From NCBI RefSeq assembly GCF_033807575.1, contig NC_084711.1, positions 3,348,001 to 3,412,000 of the forward strand: a stretch of 64,000 bases of DNA. The letters are read 5' to 3'. How positions within the stretch are numbered: the first letter of the stretch is position 1; every line of letters starts with the position of its first letter. This DNA comes from Cydia pomonella. Its lineage: Eukaryota; Arthropoda; Insecta; Lepidoptera; Tortricidae. The translations under genes and the position numbers were made by a program. Below the pieces are notes generated by a model that saw nothing but the letters and a program-made list of their open reading frames with translations, was not told the origin of the DNA and did not search any database. Of this stretch, positions 23,601-33,660 are shown in pieces.

Positions 23601-24798
23601 CGTGAAGACTGCATTTTTAAATGGCATCTTAAAGGAGGACATATATATGCAGGTTCCAGAAGGTATTTCCTCTAAGTCTAATCAAGTGTGTAAATTAAAT
23701 AAAACACTCTATGGCTTAAAACAGTCTTCACGGTGCTGGTACGAACGTTTCGATCAGGCGATTAAGGGCATGGGTTTTGAAAGCTCGAAAGTTGACCCAT
23801 GTTTGTACACATTGAATAAAAATTCGATTGATTTGAATGTGTATATAGTTTTATATGTTGATGATTTAATAATAGTAACCAAATGTGTACAAACAATGCA
23901 ACAACTTAAGAACTGTCTAATGAAACAGTTTGAAATGACCGATTTAAATGATATTAAATTGTTCCTTGGCATACGAATTGAGAGAACCAAAGATAAAATA
24001 ACTTTGGACCAATCAACATATCTCCAAAATGTTTTAAACAAATTTTCCATGAGTGATTGCAATCCCTCAAAATCACCGTTCCAAAATAAATTAAACTATG
24101 ACGCATTGAATAGTGATGTCCAATACAATGCACCCTGTAGACAAGTCATAGGTTGCCTAATGTACGCAATGCTTTGTACGCGCCCTGATTTATGTGCGGC
24201 TGTTAATATTCTAAGTAGATTTCAAAGTAAAGGCAATGAGGAATTATGGAAATGTTTAAAGCATCTTTTAAGATATGTGAAAGGAACTTTAAATCTTAAA
24301 TTGACTTATTATAAATGTGATTATAAACAGCTAATGACCGGCTATGCGGACTCTGATTGGGGAGGCGATGAAACTGATAGAAAAAGTACAACAGGATATT
24401 TATTTCAAATGTTTGATAATTGTACAATTTCGTGGTGCACACGTAAACAAAATACAGTGGCCGTTTCCTCAACAGAAGCCGAATATATGGGTTTATTTGA
24501 AGCTGTAAAAGAGGCTATATGGATAAAATCGTTACTTATTAGTATATATATAGAAGTAACTAAGCCTATACTTATTTATGAAGACAACAATAGTTGCATT
24601 AGCATTGCTAATAATCCCACGAATCACAAAAAGTCAAAACACATTGATATAAAATATCATTTCACCCGTGAACAAATAAATAATAATGTGATAATGCTAG
24701 ATTATATTTCCACAGGAAACCAACTAGCAGATATGTTCACGAAGGCGATTCCAATGACCAAGTTTCACGAATTAAGAGTAAAATTTAATTTAATTTGA
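20662..24798 (+). CDS. copia Gag-Pol polyprotein, copy 2 (intact)
   Basis: A 1,378-codon frame from the ATG at 20662 to the TGA at 24796-24798. The architecture matches copy 1: gag, CCHC knuckle (21421-21462), protease DSGA (D329, 21646), integrase D530/D593/E629 with 35 residues between the last two, reverse transcriptase YVDD (1065-1068, from 23854), and RNase H with GYADSDWGG, a T-E-A-E-Y motif and an E-D-N-N-S motif. It has Ala where copy 1 has Thr (22771) and Phe where copy 1 has Leu (24786). Frame integrity and matching LTRs suggest it could still be mobile, or be copied by proteins from its twin. A basic, low-complexity linker with repeated NKSLN-like segments (about residues 780-830) separates integrase and reverse transcriptase. 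Confidence 0.96.
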   Translation: MDQRAKRNIQPFNGDRYSTWKFRIKSLLAELQVSSVIEEPAPVNPDAVWTRKNLIAKGTIVEYLGDAFLNFAQDTDSAKTVIDNLDKIYERRSLATQLALRKQLLNLKLQPDVNLIQHFTNFDSLITELISAGAKLEEMDKISHLLLTLPASYDGVITALETLGEDNLNLSFVKTRLLDQEVKIKNETVTGLKVLHAASDKFSSHIPYHKRKRHVDHSSSYVPDYKKKKPYYHHQFKTNQQTRNSSHHISRMYCDFCGRRNHFKQDCRYFKKSQVNSNGGGNNGQQTQQNIAHAAAVPEQNEDSFAFMFSQCKLPKPNHNTNEITFLLDSGATDHVVNTQVFFSSYAELTSPLKINIAKTGAFIQSTGRGRIDVTTNMGIQGSLEDVLYSTEVPDNLLSVSRMQKAGMEIVFNKEGVRVYQNNKCIMSGTTCNNLSKITFAINLQKALSVNINRNSNLYNLWHNRLGHIHKQKFINLKNMIDDYSVIDKIIPPTDELCEPCVLGKQSRLPFAKSKPERTNNRPLFIVHSDVCGPITPTTIDDKNYFVNFIDDYTHYTVTYLLHSKSEVLKCFQDYVAKSENLFNCKVVNLYCDNGREYLSNEFKDYCVNKGISYHLTVPYTPVQNAVSERMNRTLTEMARTMVTSAKLGKQFWGEAVLTSTYLINRLPTKALIGKTPYEMWHGIKPKISHLRVFGSTAYVHNKARKTKFDEKSFKSILIGYVPNGYKLFNTENNQFLIARDVLFDESNFGESRSICSDDIPNKISKPNHESVELIKPICSNNEIPAKINKPNNSVELIGITQSDVNNKSLNNNNEQLQTDVSSKSLDTESSCLRRSDRIRNLPSKNYELMNDPDLAVLSLCSKQQLPLPVHFNDIFNRPDTNEWLSAIKSEIDSLRSNQTWCLVDKPSGVNIVSSKWVFTIKNNELGEPIRYKARLVARGFSQQYLEDYDETFAPVARITTFRMILAFANQNDLLVHHMDVKTAFLNGILKEDIYMQVPEGISSKSNQVCKLNKTLYGLKQSSRCWYERFDQAIKGMGFESSKVDPCLYTLNKNSIDLNVYIVLYVDDLIIVTKCVQTMQQLKNCLMKQFEMTDLNDIKLFLGIRIERTKDKITLDQSTYLQNVLNKFSMSDCNPSKSPFQNKLNYDALNSDVQYNAPCRQVIGCLMYAMLCTRPDLCAAVNILSRFQSKGNEELWKCLKHLLRYVKGTLNLKLTYYKCDYKQLMTGYADSDWGGDETDRKSTTGYLFQMFDNCTISWCTRKQNTVAVSSTEAEYMGLFEAVKEAIWIKSLLISIYIEVTKPILIYEDNNSCISIANNPTNHKKSKHIDIKYHFTREQINNNVIMLDYISTGNQLADMFTKAIPMTKFHELRVKFNLI

Positions 24799-24924
24799 TT
24801 CTATTATAATTGAATTATATAAATCTAATATGATTGCATAAGATAATAATATAAAATGATTAAAATGTATTTAAAATGCGTTTGATTAGAGTGTATATTA
24901 AATGTATAAAATACTTGAATTTTT

Positions 24925-24933
24925 GAGGGGGAC
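24925..24933 (+). other. polypurine tract of copia copy 2
   Basis: GAGGGGGAC directly upstream of the 3' LTR. Confidence 0.8.
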
Positions 24934-25111
24934 TGTTGGTATATTACAAAAATCCAAGTCTACCTTCCATTCATTCATTCATTGTATAAATACATTCACT
25001 CATTCGCTCAATCTGTCATTCGCTCAATATCATTATTCTTGCCTCACTTGAATACAGAACGTTGAACAGTCAACACGTATTTTTACTTTGCCGACCCCAC
25101 CTATACCTATA
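24934..25111 (+). repeat. 3' LTR of copia copy 2
   Basis: 178 bp, matching the 5' LTR on visual comparison. It is followed by the target duplication aaaca. Confidence 0.95.
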
Positions 25112-25308
25112 AAACATGTACTGATTAGTTTTTTTTAACATAAACAGTTCATTTTTTTAACGAAGGAAATATTGACCAGTCTCGATTGTTCAGAGCTGTA
25201 GGGTTAAGATGGCCGGTCTTTATCATTTGTCACCATGCCTGTCACGTTCTAACAAGTATGTATGTGCGAAAGTGACGGGCATAGCGACAACCGATAAAAA
25301 TGGAACCA

Positions 25309-25455
25309 TGCTGCCACCGCTGGAATCGAACCAGCGTTCTCTGTTTACGCGACAGATGCCTAGACCGCTCAGCCATCCCGTCACGGTGGCATGGGTCGAA
25401 CTTTCCAAGTATGTGACAATTTCCTGAGGGCTTGTGGCGCCCCCTGGATTTCCCT
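25309..25455 (-). mobile_element. tRNA-derived SINE, family C
   Basis: The minus-strand tRNA-like head has gctgagcggtctaggca and ggttcgattcc, with an anticodon-like stem (tctgt/acaga) that pairs perfectly. The leader is shared with the copy at 1581 (cgacccatgcca, ggcgccacaagccc). The missing U33 and imperfect acceptor argue against a functional tRNA gene. Confidence 0.6.
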
Positions 25456-26433
25456 TTATATAATAATTAACTACTTTATGTTTCGTTTTTTAAAGCTTAG
25501 AATAAATTTAAGAGTGGAAATATTACTGCCTTAGGTGAGACTCACGGCCTCTGGATCGATACTCCAGCGCTCTGCCAACGTAGCCACCCAGACCTCATCT
25601 ATGGCCAGCGTTATATTTTTAAAGAAATATACAAGATCAGATTTAAAACCCAGTGCCATGTAACCTAGCATCAAGAAATAAAGTCGCATACTGTCCTGAT
25701 CGTGTTATGTCCATCAGACCTTATACGTATGCTTTTTATTTCTTTTGTTTTAGTTGTCACACTGCATGGCGTTTGTTATGATTGTGTTTTGTTCTTATAC
25801 TTCCTGGAATTAATATTGAGCGTAAGAAGTGGAACAATAGATCATTAGGAGCAGATAATTAGTGAAAGATTCGTGATGTATTTCTTATACACTCAAGGGT
25901 GAAGGTGATTACGTGATGTTTTATAGAAAACTGAAGTGTCACACGCCTCAGCCGGGACCCGGATCGTTGTAGCGTGAGTTATCATTAGAACTAAAATAAA
26001 CGTCAAAGTAACCAACACCTTCAGTGCCCTGTGCCTAATTCGAACCAGCGAAATGTTTATACTTGGTGAAATTTTAATCACCAGCCATGCTCTGCGTAGT
26101 GACTTTATAGGTCATACTGATCATCTTTTATTATGGGACCAATGTCGAAAACGCGAAAAAAAATTGGCTGCTTCATACATTCCGGCTGATGTGATGAGAT
26201 TTCTATTGGGACAGCCAAATTTTGTTTCGCTGAAAGTGGTTCACTATCATCTATAAAACCACTATGAGTATGGCTGGGTAAAAATTCATTCTATACGTAA
26301 TGTGATTTGTTCCATAGTACTAACACAGTATAAGGAAAGTATCTTTTAGAGCCAGTAGTCCAACTTCGAACAATTATAATTCTCGTTCGAAATTCAAAAT
26401 CTCGAACGCATTTGCTCGCCGTCGACGGGGCGC
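25456..26433. other. unannotated stretch
   Basis: Nothing recognised. Open frames of up to 67 codons resemble no known family. Confidence 0.4.
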
Positions 26434-26561
26434 CAGGGCGCCTGATTAACAGTCCGCCGGACGGTATAGGCCTGTCACTGTCAGTTAGAACAAAAAGTTG
26501 ACAGTTCCGAACAACTGACAGGCCGATACCGTCCGGCGAACAGTCAATCAGTGGGCTCCTG
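26434..26561. mobile_element. inverted-repeat element (MITE), family 3
   Basis: Arms of about 40 bases: 26445-26476 (gattaacagtccgccggacg... ggcctgtca) pairs with 26515-26550 (tgacaggccgatacc... gaacagtcaatc). The loop is about 38 bases. No target duplication is evident. Confidence 0.65.
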
Positions 26562-26836
26562 TAGAAAACCTGCTTAAATCTGTCGCGTCATCACTTGTTT
26601 TACCTGAGATCCGCACAGGTAAGGTATAAATCGGTGTACTCGTACATTGATTGGTACTAAGAAACACTGTTAGGAACTACAGTACAAGTAGGACGCGAAC
26701 TAGGAAACAATCAGCCAATCGTGCGCAATCACAGCGGTCGATACCCTGAGTACTGAGTTCCCACGGCGCCATCATTGGCATCGTTGCCCGCAGTATATTA
26801 ACTGGGAACAGTATGATTTTATTCTGCAAATGATCT

Positions 26837-27180
26837 GGCTGATGCTTCAGATAAATGGATGATAAGATACCTACTCCTTATTTTGTTGCAGCATGTGCTA
26901 ATGGCTTACAATTCTTATGGATTAAAGTTTTACTTACTTACTGTTTTAATCTTGTTTACTTTGGCAAGTCTCGCCGGCTGATGCTTTAAATAATTAGATG
27001 AACGAGTTGCTGTCCTATCTTATTGCAGCATGTGCTAATGTTATACAAATCTCATTGGTAAAAGTAACTTACTGTTTTAACCTTGTTTATTGTAGCAAGT
27101 GTTAATCTTGTAGGCTGATGCTTAAATTAATTAGATGAACGAGTTGCTATATCTTTATCTTGCAGCATGTGCTAATATCT
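26837..27180. repeat. three-copy tandem repeat, about 138-bp period
   Basis: ggctgatgctt recurs at 26837, 26976 and 27113. Each is followed by agatgaacgagttgct-like sequence and then ttgcagcatgtgctaat (near 26885, 27023 and 27160). The copies are diverged; the third is partial. Confidence 0.7.
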
Positions 27181-27284
27181 TTCATCTTTGATACCTTCAT
27201 TAGTATGAGAAAAGTTATGTCGATACACTTGGTATGTTATGATACATTCAATCAGTAGGTTTATCACGAGTTCTTCGACTGCTT

Positions 27285-27340
27285 TTATTTTTACAGCCGG
27301 AGCGTCCGCGGGAGGAAATTCCTCTTAAGAAGCCATATGA
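27285..27340 (-). mobile_element. LINE coding-end fragment, family L
   Basis: Contains gccggagcgtccgcgggagg and aaattcctcttaa, matching the coding end of the minus-strand LINE at 43037-43320. A shorter relative lies at 28058-28100. Too short to carry function. Confidence 0.5.
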
Positions 27341-27440
27341 CGGACCATTTCTCCATACAAACGTACCCGACTGTTTCCTCCGTGGTTTTTGATGCTAGAG
27401 CAATGATTTTTTTCAATCAAATATGTCGGTTGTTTTGCTT

Positions 27441-27515
27441 TTTAGGGTTCCGTAGCCAAATGGCAAAAAACGGAACCCTTATAGATTCGTCATGTCCGTC
27501 TGTCTGTCCGATTAT
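27441..27515. repeat. dispersed repeat end (ggttccgt family)
   Basis: Contains gggttccgtagccaaatggc, aacggaacccttatagattcg and tgtctgtctgtccg. An inverted, longer copy lies at 38340-38745. Confidence 0.6.
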
Positions 27516-27720
27516 TTGTTTCTTAAGGCGCTAGTGCACTTCAAATATTCCCAAAAACGGCCTAATTTACTAGGCCGCAACGAGAGGCATGGTATTCAAA
27601 ACTGGCATCAATTAGCTTAGAAAGCAAAACAGTCCGACACAGATAATTTCATTACCATAAAAATATCAACATTTTGTTACATTTAGTTAAGGTTTGGAGG
27701 ACGAAGCAGTCGAGTACGAA

Positions 27721-28035
27721 ACATCGGTTTATGACATTTTTATGCAGGATTTTTCGCCTAACCTGGCGTTGTCCTTATCGCACTAGTTTTAGGAGCCGGT
27801 TCCGTTCGCGACACGGATATATTCACTTAAAATATTTAAATCGCAGCTCCCGTAACTCACTCACCTCTCTCCTTCGAGACATCAAAACATCGTTTTATAA
27901 GATTTTTATGCAGGATTTTTCGCCTAACCTGGCGTTGTCCTTATCGCACTTGTTTTAGGAGCCGGTTCCGTTAGCGAGACGGATATATTCACTTAAAGTA
28001 TTTAAATCCCAGCTCCCGTAACTCACTCACGTCAC
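27721..28035. repeat. 166-bp tandem duplication
   Basis: The block from 27721 recurs from about 27888: gcaggatttttcgcctaacc, then aggagccggttccgtt, then cagctcccgtaactcactca. The copies differ at only a few positions. Confidence 0.8.
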
Positions 28036-28100
28036 TTATTCTTTAACTGTTTTTATAGCCGGAGCGTAGGAGTAAATTCCTCTTAAATCGCACAGTAGTT

Positions 28101-28722
28101 CTCTATAAAAAGTGGTTTTAACTAACTATTCTTTTAAAATCTAACATGACAATGTTGTACTCACGTAATCCTTGTTAATTTATGCCATTTTAGCTTCAAA
28201 TTAAATACAGTTCATATGCAAAGGTCAATTAAAGCTGATTGTAAACGTTAGAGGTCAACACGGTACCGTTTGGGAAAACCTCTGTTCATTGTCATTTTAC
28301 GATTTGATTCGTCAAATTATATTATTATAATTATATACTCGTGACAACTCTGTAGCCCTACCACGAGTCACTGTCAGTGACAACACTGACATATTAGATA
28401 TAGCGTGTGCATAGTAAGAAAAGAGACAGACAATTAATTCCACGTTTATTAACTATTACTACAGTTGTAATGTGTATTGTTGTAATGTGTTTATAGACAT
28501 AAAGCGGATTATTTTTGACCGGTACTGTTACTTGCTTGGCACCGACTTCAAACATATCAGTTGGAACATATCACTTCAAACATATACTTAAAAGAGTATT
28601 ATTTTATTTTATCATTTTTGAAATCGGTTTACTTTTCTTGTGAAAAGTTTTTATTTGAAGTTAAAAATGTAATGTATTCCGTTAATTATGAGTAATGTAT
28701 CTTCATTTCACAACTTTTTGAT
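28101..28722. other. unannotated stretch
   Basis: No recognised gene or repeat. Confidence 0.4.
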
Positions 28723-28725
28723 CAG

Positions 28726-28914
28726 TACCCCTAGTGTAAATTTTATCGACATCATAACGTGACGAACGCGTTTGCGTTAAGTCTCATTTTGTATAGGATT
28801 TTGAGTTTCCAAAACGTCCCGCTTGGCGCGCTCTTTCTAAATCCAATACAAAATGAGACTAAACGCAAACGCGTACGTCACGTTTCAAAATCGAATTTAT
28901 TTACACTAGGGGTA
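28726..28914. mobile_element. 189-bp MITE with CAG duplications, copy 1
   Basis: Termini TACCCCTAGTGTAAAT and the inverted ATTTACACTAGGGGTA, with long subterminal arms (gaacgcgtttgcgtt and aacgcaaacgcgt; tctcattttgtat and atacaaaatgaga). CAG occurs directly repeated at 28723-28725 and 28915-28917. It has the same length as the copy at 55987-56175, with a few substitutions. Superfamily undecided. A 60-codon frame across it is a by-product of the palindrome. Confidence 0.85.
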
Positions 28915-28917
28915 CAG

Positions 28918-29384
28918 ACCATTCTTTTATTAAGAATATAACAACACTTTAAATTTTTAGACGTTCGCTTAAGAAATACAACCACTTAACCATAACAATT
29001 TTATCTTAAAGTTCTTAAACAAATATCATAAAGTACTAAACCATCAAAATAAATGGTCAATTTCCAATTCATCACTCCCCATTTGAAACCTTTAAAAAAA
29101 TGACTTTATCTTAAAAGGTTTTTTATAAACAAGACTTTCCGTTTTTACGAACAACGTTGCATACAAATACATTCTATTTATAGAATCTCAATGAGGTTTA
29201 TTGAAAACTCTTGTCATTTAACTTTAAACAATTTCTACGAGTACGTCGGAGGCCTATTCAACATTATTTAATAACTCATGATGTAACTGTTCAAAAGTGT
29301 ATTTAATGTTATTAAGGGTTACACGAATCTAGCCGCCGTCATAAAATTGAAGATAGTAGGAAATACTTTAAAAGGAATATCTTT
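28918..29384. other. unannotated stretch
   Basis: AT-rich; nothing recognised. Confidence 0.4.
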
Positions 29385-29789
29385 CCTCATATGTTATTTA
29401 TTTGTGATATGAAATAAATAATAGATTATATTCACGTTGATACATTGCAAATACGAGTAGGTTGCCTACTAAAATTGCGTACCGAAAGGAAACTTTTTTA
29501 AATTTTTAGCTTTGTTATTTAATCGTATATTATATGAAATGAAAACTTATTTATCTAACTGTAACATGTTGCGTTATTGTAAGTTGGTCCAGTCCATGGT
29601 TGCCTAAATTAACCGATTTTTATCTAAAATCTATATAAAATAAGCTTTCATTTGATATAATATACGATTAAATAACAAAACAAAAAGAAACTGTCCGTAC
29701 GCAATTTTACTAGGCAATCTATTTGCAATGTGTCAATGTGAATATTGTCTATCATTTATTTCTTATCACAAATAAATAACAGATGAGGG
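29385..29789. mobile_element. foldback element, arms about 175 bp
   Basis: The left arm (cctcatatgttatttatt... gcaaatacgagtaggttgcc... gttatttaatcgtatatta) pairs with the right arm (taatatacgattaaataac... ggcaatctatttgcaatg... aaataaataacagatgagg). The arms are imperfect, with a loop of about 60-80 bases. Non-coding, AT-rich MITE-like structure. Confidence 0.7.
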
Positions 29790-30154
29790 TAGGATTAAGC
29801 CATACGATATTCTGTGATAACATGAAATTTGACAGGAACTTTAAGTAACAATAGATATATCTATCTGAGCTGCTGAAGAAAAGACTAAACGGGCGACAAG
29901 TCGCGCGTTTATGTCTTTTGTACTACATTTTCTGTCTACTGAGATACTTATCAATTTTTATTAATTATTTAGTAAAAACAGTGTTTTAGATAACTCGTAG
30001 AAGTATTGTAATCAAGTCTCTCTTTTATATCAAGATTCTCTAAAATAATATTGTAAAACAGTGGAATTCGTTATTTGACACCTTTTGTTCTTCGAAATCC
30101 TAAACATGTAAGAGGCATAAAGTAAGTAAATATTCTTTATTTTTATTTTTTATA

Positions 30155-30290
30155 CCACGACGGTGGCAAGCAAGCATACTGCCCGCCTGATGGTAAGCAG
30201 TCACCGTAGCTTATGGACGCCTGCAACTCCAGAGGTGTTACATGCGCGTTGCCGACCCTTTAAAAATCTGTACACTCCTTTTTTGAAAAA
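30155..30290 (-). mobile_element. LINE 3'-end fragment, family L
   Basis: Starts with a T-rich run and ataccacgacggtggcaag, then ctgcaactccagaggtg, cgttgccgaccctttaaaaa and ctccttttttgaa. Same family as 43037-43320; the poly-A end lies to the left. Confidence 0.7.
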
Positions 30291-30348
30291 CCATACAGTT
30301 CAAAACACACAGAAAATGAAATACGGTTAAAACTAATAGGTAACAACA

Positions 30349-30400
30349 GGCGGTTTTATTGTTAAGAAGCGATCTCTTCCAAATAACCTTCAGGTAGAAG
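30349..30400 (-). mobile_element. LINE 3'-UTR fragment, family T
   Basis: On the minus strand reads ggttatttggaagagatcgc, matching the start of the tail at 9910. Confidence 0.45.
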
Positions 30401-30405
30401 GAAAC

Positions 30406-31260
30406 TACGAACTTACAACATTGAACGGGTAGTGGTATATCGTATTAAGTCGTGTCGATTGGCGATGTCACGAGCCAGATAAAATCTCCCGAATAGGGCC
30501 CCTTATCGAATCGCTTTCTCCAAATTTGACGGTTGGTTGGCTCGATAACGTAAATAGTGTTAACGATCCTTACTCAAGTTACAGAAAAGTAATACTTTTG
30601 AGTATTTGTAATGAAACCACTTTGCTATGACTAACACGTTGAACGCTTGGGTACGTGGAGCTATGAAACTTTTATGGATGATTAATTTTCATACATTAAT
30701 AACATTATTTTTTAAATACAGTGTAAAATTTACTTCTTACACTCCTATTATTAATGCGACTTAATGTCTAAAAGTCGTTAAAGTTGAAATTACTGTTTTT
30801 AGATTATTTTTAAAAAGGTAACTATTACAAATAGGACCATGAAAGAAAAAAAAGTGATTTATTGATATGCAACCCCTAAGGGCTTGTGCACAAATCACGC
30901 GAGGTTTTTTCGGCTACTTTTTTGACTCCCCCTCCCCCCTAGTGATATTTGGTGAGATTCTTGGCTAACCCCCCCTCCCCCACATAACCTCACGTGTATT
31001 TTTATTTTATTTTTTTCATTCGACCTAATTTTAAGATAAATAGTATTGTATAGAGCAAATCCTGTTTATAATCGCTATTTTGAAGTGCTAAGTGAAGATT
31101 TATGTTTTACGAAACCGAGAAAAAGTGTGTAGTAGATATTTTATCTTTGTTTCGTTCACTATAATTTTCTTTTATCTTTTATCTATTTATCTATTTTTCA
31201 ATTTGTTCACTCTATATTATTTTGTCTTTTTCCTTCTTGTCTGTTACCTTTCGTGATTTT
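30406..31260. other. mostly unannotated stretch
   Basis: Contains C-runs (actccccctcccccctag, near 30930, and a second near 30970) in a segment ending cctcacgtgtattttt. An inverted aaaatacacgtgagg lies at 31440, on the far side of the LINE tail, so an older element may have been split by it. Confidence 0.35.
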
Positions 31261-31261
31261 T

Positions 31262-31435
31262 CTCACTTGATGGTCTCATCGGAAGATCAGCGCTGGAAGC
31301 CACCAGCAACATGCTGAGATGAGGCCATTTCGTGGCACTTTATACTTCCTTTGTTTTTGTTATATCATGTAATTTAATGTGTCTTCTTTGTGTCTACGAA
31401 TAAAAAATATTCTATTCTATTCTATTCTATTCTAT
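31262..31435 (+). mobile_element. LINE 3' UTR with pentanucleotide tail
   Basis: Contains aagatcagcgctggaagcc, gctgagatgaggccatttcg and gtctacgaataaaaaata with an AATAAA signal. It ends in a (TATTC)n run at about 31408-31434. I recognise this as a common lepidopteran LINE-type tail; no coding part is retained. Confidence 0.55.
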
Positions 31436-31589
31436 AAAAAAATACACGTGAGGTCTCCTTTTTCATTTAAAACAGCATCTAAACTATCATCTGACAAAGT
31501 ATTAGCCCGGAGGCGATGACTGGCGAAATATGCTCCTGGCCCGCGGTCAGTGTGGGTCCAATGTTGGAAGCTACATTTGACCTACTTCC

Positions 31590-31790
31590 CGATTCCCGAT
31601 TGAGCAATTTTTTTTACATGTATGTAATGCAATCGGATGACAATGCAATATTATGATGACATGGAGCTGATCTGACGATGGAGGCAGGTGGCTATGGGGA
31701 CTCTGTGATAAAACAACGCAAACTAATTGTGTTTGGGGTTGTTAGAATCTCAGGACAGAAAAGTACAGTCAAGAATAAAATCTTAAACCA
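31590..31790. repeat. dispersed repeat of unknown class
   Basis: Contains gacatggagctgatctgacg and gataaaacaacgcaaactaa. I associate this string with a repeat widespread in lepidopteran genomes; no second copy is in this window and the class is unclear. Confidence 0.4.
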
Positions 31791-32121
31791 AGAATATTTT
31801 TTTTTGTCAACAACTTATTACGCATCATGATAAGATAATGCAACTTATTTATTTTACATACACATCCCTCGGGTGTTCTCTTTATGTTTTACAGGTAACA
31901 GTTATAACAACTTTCGATAGCGCTTATTAAATGTATGTACATAAATATACAATTTATCATAACAGACAATACGTCATTGACTTTTAAAACAAAATACTGC
32001 GGCGGAAAAAGATGAATTATGAAAGCGATAAATGCTTACACGGATTTCATTATTTAATTTATTACTTTATTGTCTTGAAAATAATTATAAAAACATTCGA
32101 GTAAGTATAACACCGGCCGGT

Positions 32122-32389
32122 GACGACCGGCTTGGCCTAGTGGGTAGTGACCCTGCCTACGAAGCTGATGGTCCCGGGTTCAAATCCTGGTAAGGGCATT
32201 TATTCGTGTGATGAGCATGGTTATTTGTTCCTGAGTCATGGGTGTTTTCTATGTATTTAAGTATTTATAAATATCGATATATTATATATATCGTTGTCTG
32301 AGTACCCACAACACAAGCCTTATTGAGCTTACTGTGGGACTTAGTCAATCTGTGTAATAATGTCCTATAATAATTATTTATTTATTTAT
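32122..32389 (+). mobile_element. tRNA-derived SINE, family A, full length
   Basis: Plus-strand copy with head gacgaccggcttggcctag, A box ggcctagtgggtagtg, B box ggttcaaatcc and the standard body ending gtgtaataatgtcctataat plus TTTA repeats. Best reference copy for the family in this orientation. Confidence 0.85.
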
Positions 32390-32756
32390 ATTTATAACAA
32401 AATTTGGAAATTAGATGAAAAATTGATGTCTATTAAAAGTTAATTTGTCAGAATGACTTAAGTCAATGTCAGATATTTACGATTGCAATAAGAATAAACG
32501 ATTGATTTGCAAACCAATAGACGAAAAGATCTAATGCTTCTAATGTTTACTGTAAGTACAGTAAGGAGGTAAAAGTTTAGCTATGAAACTTTTAGATATA
32601 CTCGTATTATATCTAAGGAAGGGATTTTTATTTATTTATTAAAAACTGATCGGCGATTGGCTCTAGTCACACCTGATAGAAAGTGAAGACAGAACCTAAT
32701 TTATCAGGGAATGCACGATAGCGGGAGCGCAATCCATTCTTTAGAACTAACGGGCA

Positions 32757-32940
32757 CTAAGAATGGTGCTATTTCAGCGGTGTCACTCACGAAATCGAGC
32801 CAGTCGTGCAGTCTAACGCAACTAGTTGCGACCAATCGCGCGCGTGATGCGAACTCCTCAACCAATCGCGTTGTGGCGTTAGACTGCACGATTGGCTCGA
32901 ATTCGTGTGCGTGACATCGCTGTACTGGCCCCATTTTTAT
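32757..32940. mobile_element. palindromic MITE with CCAAT-containing centre
   Basis: Arms at about 32780-32819 (gtcactcacgaaatcgagcc, cgtgcagtctaacgc) and 32875-32922 (gcgttagactgcacg, ggctcgaattcgtgtgcgtgac) pair closely. Weaker pairing extends outward. The centre carries accaatcgcg twice. A 126-codon frame on the minus strand spans it but is explained by the palindrome. Confidence 0.7.
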
Positions 32941-33660
32941 TGCCATCTGTAGGTACATATTATGAAAACAAAAATGAAAATTCCGATGTCTGATCATGAC
33001 TCTCCATAACATAGCAGCTCCTAGTGCGTTGTGATTTGCTGCACACTGTGACGAATTGGCCGATGTGACGAATCGCGAAGGCAACCCAAGCTTTCAAGAT
33101 TCGTCGACAAATATATTTTTACGTTTTTAAACTTTAGTCCTTTGTAATAAGGTACAATATGTATACATATCTTTGACGTCTATTGTGCCATCGACGACTC
33201 ATTTAGCTGAACAGTCGTAGATCTTATGGTAACGACATAACAACTATGAAAGGTCAACTGTGTTGTTAGTACATATAAAAACTTTAATTAACTTTACGAA
33301 ATAAGTAATGAACTAATGAAAAATTTCTTCATTTACGAAGTTGGGACAATGCAACGCGCGTCGTTCGTTTTGTAGCTTTCTGTTTTTATTTTCAATGAAA
33401 ATTTGATACTACGAATATTAAATTTATTAAGGGATTTTCAACAAATCACTTACGATATATTAGAATATAATAGAAATCATTTATTCAGACAACACATCAA
33501 ATCAAAATAACACAAAGCAACAGGGCAAAAATAAAGAAAACTGTAGAAACAGGGATGTGAATATAAAATCTTAGTGCGAAACCTACAACGCAAGCACAAA
33601 ATACAAAGTATATAAGCCTGGTATAAAAAAATAACCTATAAAGTTAAAAATCCAAAATAT
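32941..33660. other. unannotated stretch
   Basis: AT-rich; nothing recognised. Confidence 0.4.

Larger units (their letters stand above)
20413..25111 (+). mobile_element. full-length Ty1/copia LTR retrotransposon, copy 2
   Basis: A complete element of 4,699 bp on the plus strand: 5' LTR (20413-20590), primer-binding site, gag-pol, polypurine tract, 3' LTR (24934-25111). Target duplications aaaca flank it at 20408-20412 and 25112-25116. It is almost identical to copy 1 and inverted relative to it. The different target duplications show a second insertion event rather than an inverted duplication of the locus. Confidence 0.97.

Noticed and set aside
15433..25111. Inverted copia pair as an inverted duplication or assembly mirror
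   Set aside because: Each copy has its own target duplication and the flanks are not mirrored, so two insertions explain it better.
28759..28941. 60-codon frame also present at 56020
   Set aside because: It is the translation of a duplicated palindromic MITE, not a conserved gene.
32704..33084. 126-codon open frame on the minus strand
   Set aside because: Most of it is the palindromic MITE; no family resemblance.
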